This document shows, piece after piece, positions 5,019 to 5,923 of a DNA stretch of 5,923 nucleotides. The DNA lies in contig DGFE01000177.1 of assembly GCA_002391525.1 (NCBI GenBank), forward strand, positions 1 through 5,923, read 5' to 3'. A program made the translations under genes and the position numbers. Source of the DNA: Competibacteraceae bacterium UBA3908 (GTDB taxonomy: Bacteria; Pseudomonadota; Gammaproteobacteria; Competibacterales; Competibacteraceae). The notes below the pieces were generated by a model. The model made no database searches. It was given only the letters and a program-made list of their open reading frames with translations, and was not told where the DNA came from. Every line of letters starts with the position of its first letter. The first letter of the stretch is position 1.

Positions 5019-5923
5019 ATGAAATCTGACCCGCCAATTAGAGGCTCTGCAATCGAAATATTGGCCAGCATTCAAAACGACCGTTTATTGATACAGGATT
5101 TTCGCCCATTGGCGGAGAGCATTGAATGGGAGCTGGGGCAGCTTTATTGGGAGGAGCGTGGCAGCCGGGCATTTATCAGCGATGACGTGCCTTTTACTAT
5201 CAACAACGATGGCAATTTATCAAAAAATGCTGCGGAAGTACTGTTTGTCAATCTCCTTGAGTCTGAACGAAATGGCATGCTCGAGTCGCAGATTCGAGTG
5301 CTGGAGATCGGTATTGGAACCGGCTTGTTTGCGCGTTATTTTCTGGACGCTTTTCAGGCTCTTTGTCATCAGTATGACAAGGATTATTATCAAAAGCTGT
5401 GCTATATAGCAGCGGATCAATCTGAATCCATGCTGGCGGATGCAGAAAAACATGGCATTTTTTCCAACCATCCTGATCGGTATCAACTGAAAATTATAAA
5501 TGCTCTCGACCCTGCATTGGCTTTGGATGCGCTTGATATAGCACAACAGTACCCATTGCGCGCGGTTTTTCTCAACTATGTTTTGGATACCCTGCCGGCT
5601 TCAGTATTACAAGTGAATGACAATCAGATTAAGCAACTTTGCATCCGGACTCGCTTGGCCCGTGGTGTCAATCTGAGTGAATACACATCATTGAGCTTTG
5701 CTGACATTGTAAGAAAAGCGGCTGCTACGAATCAGTATGATAAGCGCGAACTTGTGGATTTATACAGTTTATTTGCTTTAGACTATGCTTACCGGGAAGT
5801 GGATTTGCACGCCATACCGTATGGCGACTTTGTCGTCAGTTTCGCCCGCTCCCATGCCAGTCGGTGTATACTTAATAATCATGGGGCGCTGCGCTGTATT
5901 GAATCTGTCTCTTATACACATCT
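5019..5923 (+). CDS. Class I SAM-dependent methyltransferase, 3' end beyond the window
   Basis: The frame is open from the TAA at 5013-5015 to the last base, giving at least 301 residues. A Rossmann-type methyltransferase core is visible: motif I VLEIGIGTG at residues 94-102 (glycine loop binding SAM), an acidic strand end YIAADQS at 129-135 where D133 would contact the ribose, and a motif IV-like FLNYVLDTLPASVL at 184-197. The last resembles the NE.LDALP segment of the MidA (DUF185) family, a weak hint of relationship. Residues 1-90 form an N-terminal extension ahead of the core. The methyl acceptor is unknown. The first ATG (5019) has no convincing Shine-Dalgarno; no better start with the motif-I region intact was found. 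The 99-base gap after the immunity gene and lack of relation to T6SS suggest a separate gene, either a flanking chromosomal gene or further cargo. It is A/T-richer than the spike genes. Confidence 0.85.
   Translation, partial: MKSDPPIRGSAIEILASIQNDRLLIQDFRPLAESIEWELGQLYWEERGSRAFISDDVPFTINNDGNLSKNAAEVLFVNLLESERNGMLESQIRVLEIGIGTGLFARYFLDAFQALCHQYDKDYYQKLCYIAADQSESMLADAEKHGIFSNHPDRYQLKIINALDPALALDALDIAQQYPLRAVFLNYVLDTLPASVLQVNDNQIKQLCIRTRLARGVNLSEYTSLSFADIVRKAAATNQYDKRELVDLYSLFALDYAYREVDLHAIPYGDFVVSFARSHASRCILNNHGALRCIESVSYTH

Noticed and set aside
5122..5409. Small + strand open frame of 95 codons near the right edge
   Set aside because: It is out of frame with, and inside, the methyltransferase frame that carries the SAM-binding motif; no domain of its own.

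Overview
The window looks like the downstream part of a type VI secretion system (T6SS) vgrG island from a GC-rich proteobacterium, most likely a gammaproteobacterium. That placement is an inference from protein style and composition; no taxonomic marker is present. All credible genes lie on the + strand. The first five are closely spaced and the fifth overlaps the sixth, so genes one to six can be read as one transcription unit whose promoter lies upstream of base 1.

Layout: (1) 1-1631, the C-terminal part of VgrG, the trimeric spike, with its 5' end cut by the window edge. (2) 1661-2194, a DUF4123 protein, the family of adaptors that load effectors onto VgrG. (3) 2255-2902, a PAAR spike-tip protein whose PAAR fold is split by an Ala-rich insertion of about 115 residues. 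(4) 2919-3683, an unrecognised, probably helical protein built of two diverged copies of one domain. (5) 3718-4440, a free-standing protein with the zinc-metallopeptidase motif HEIWH, the likely toxic effector. (6) 4431-4919, a small protein with an N-terminal export signal overlapping the toxin gene by 10 bases, the likely periplasmic immunity protein. (7) After a 99-base gap, 5019-5923, the N-terminal part of a class I SAM-dependent methyltransferase that runs off the right edge.

Proposed working: the VgrG trimer capped by the PAAR protein forms the puncturing tip. The DUF4123 protein, perhaps with the duplicated protein of gene 4, docks the metallopeptidase on that tip. The exported immunity protein protects kin in the periplasm. 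The order spike, adaptor, tip, accessory, effector, immunity is a classical T6SS cargo module. The less described parts are the toxin/immunity pair, the duplicated gene-4 protein and the PAAR insertion.

Base composition falls along the window: strongly GC-rich in vgrG, the adaptor and PAAR genes, intermediate in gene 4, and clearly more A/T-rich from about 3660 onward. This fits a conserved delivery core with an exchangeable effector/immunity cassette. No tRNA, rRNA, CRISPR array, insertion sequence or convincing rho-independent terminator was seen.
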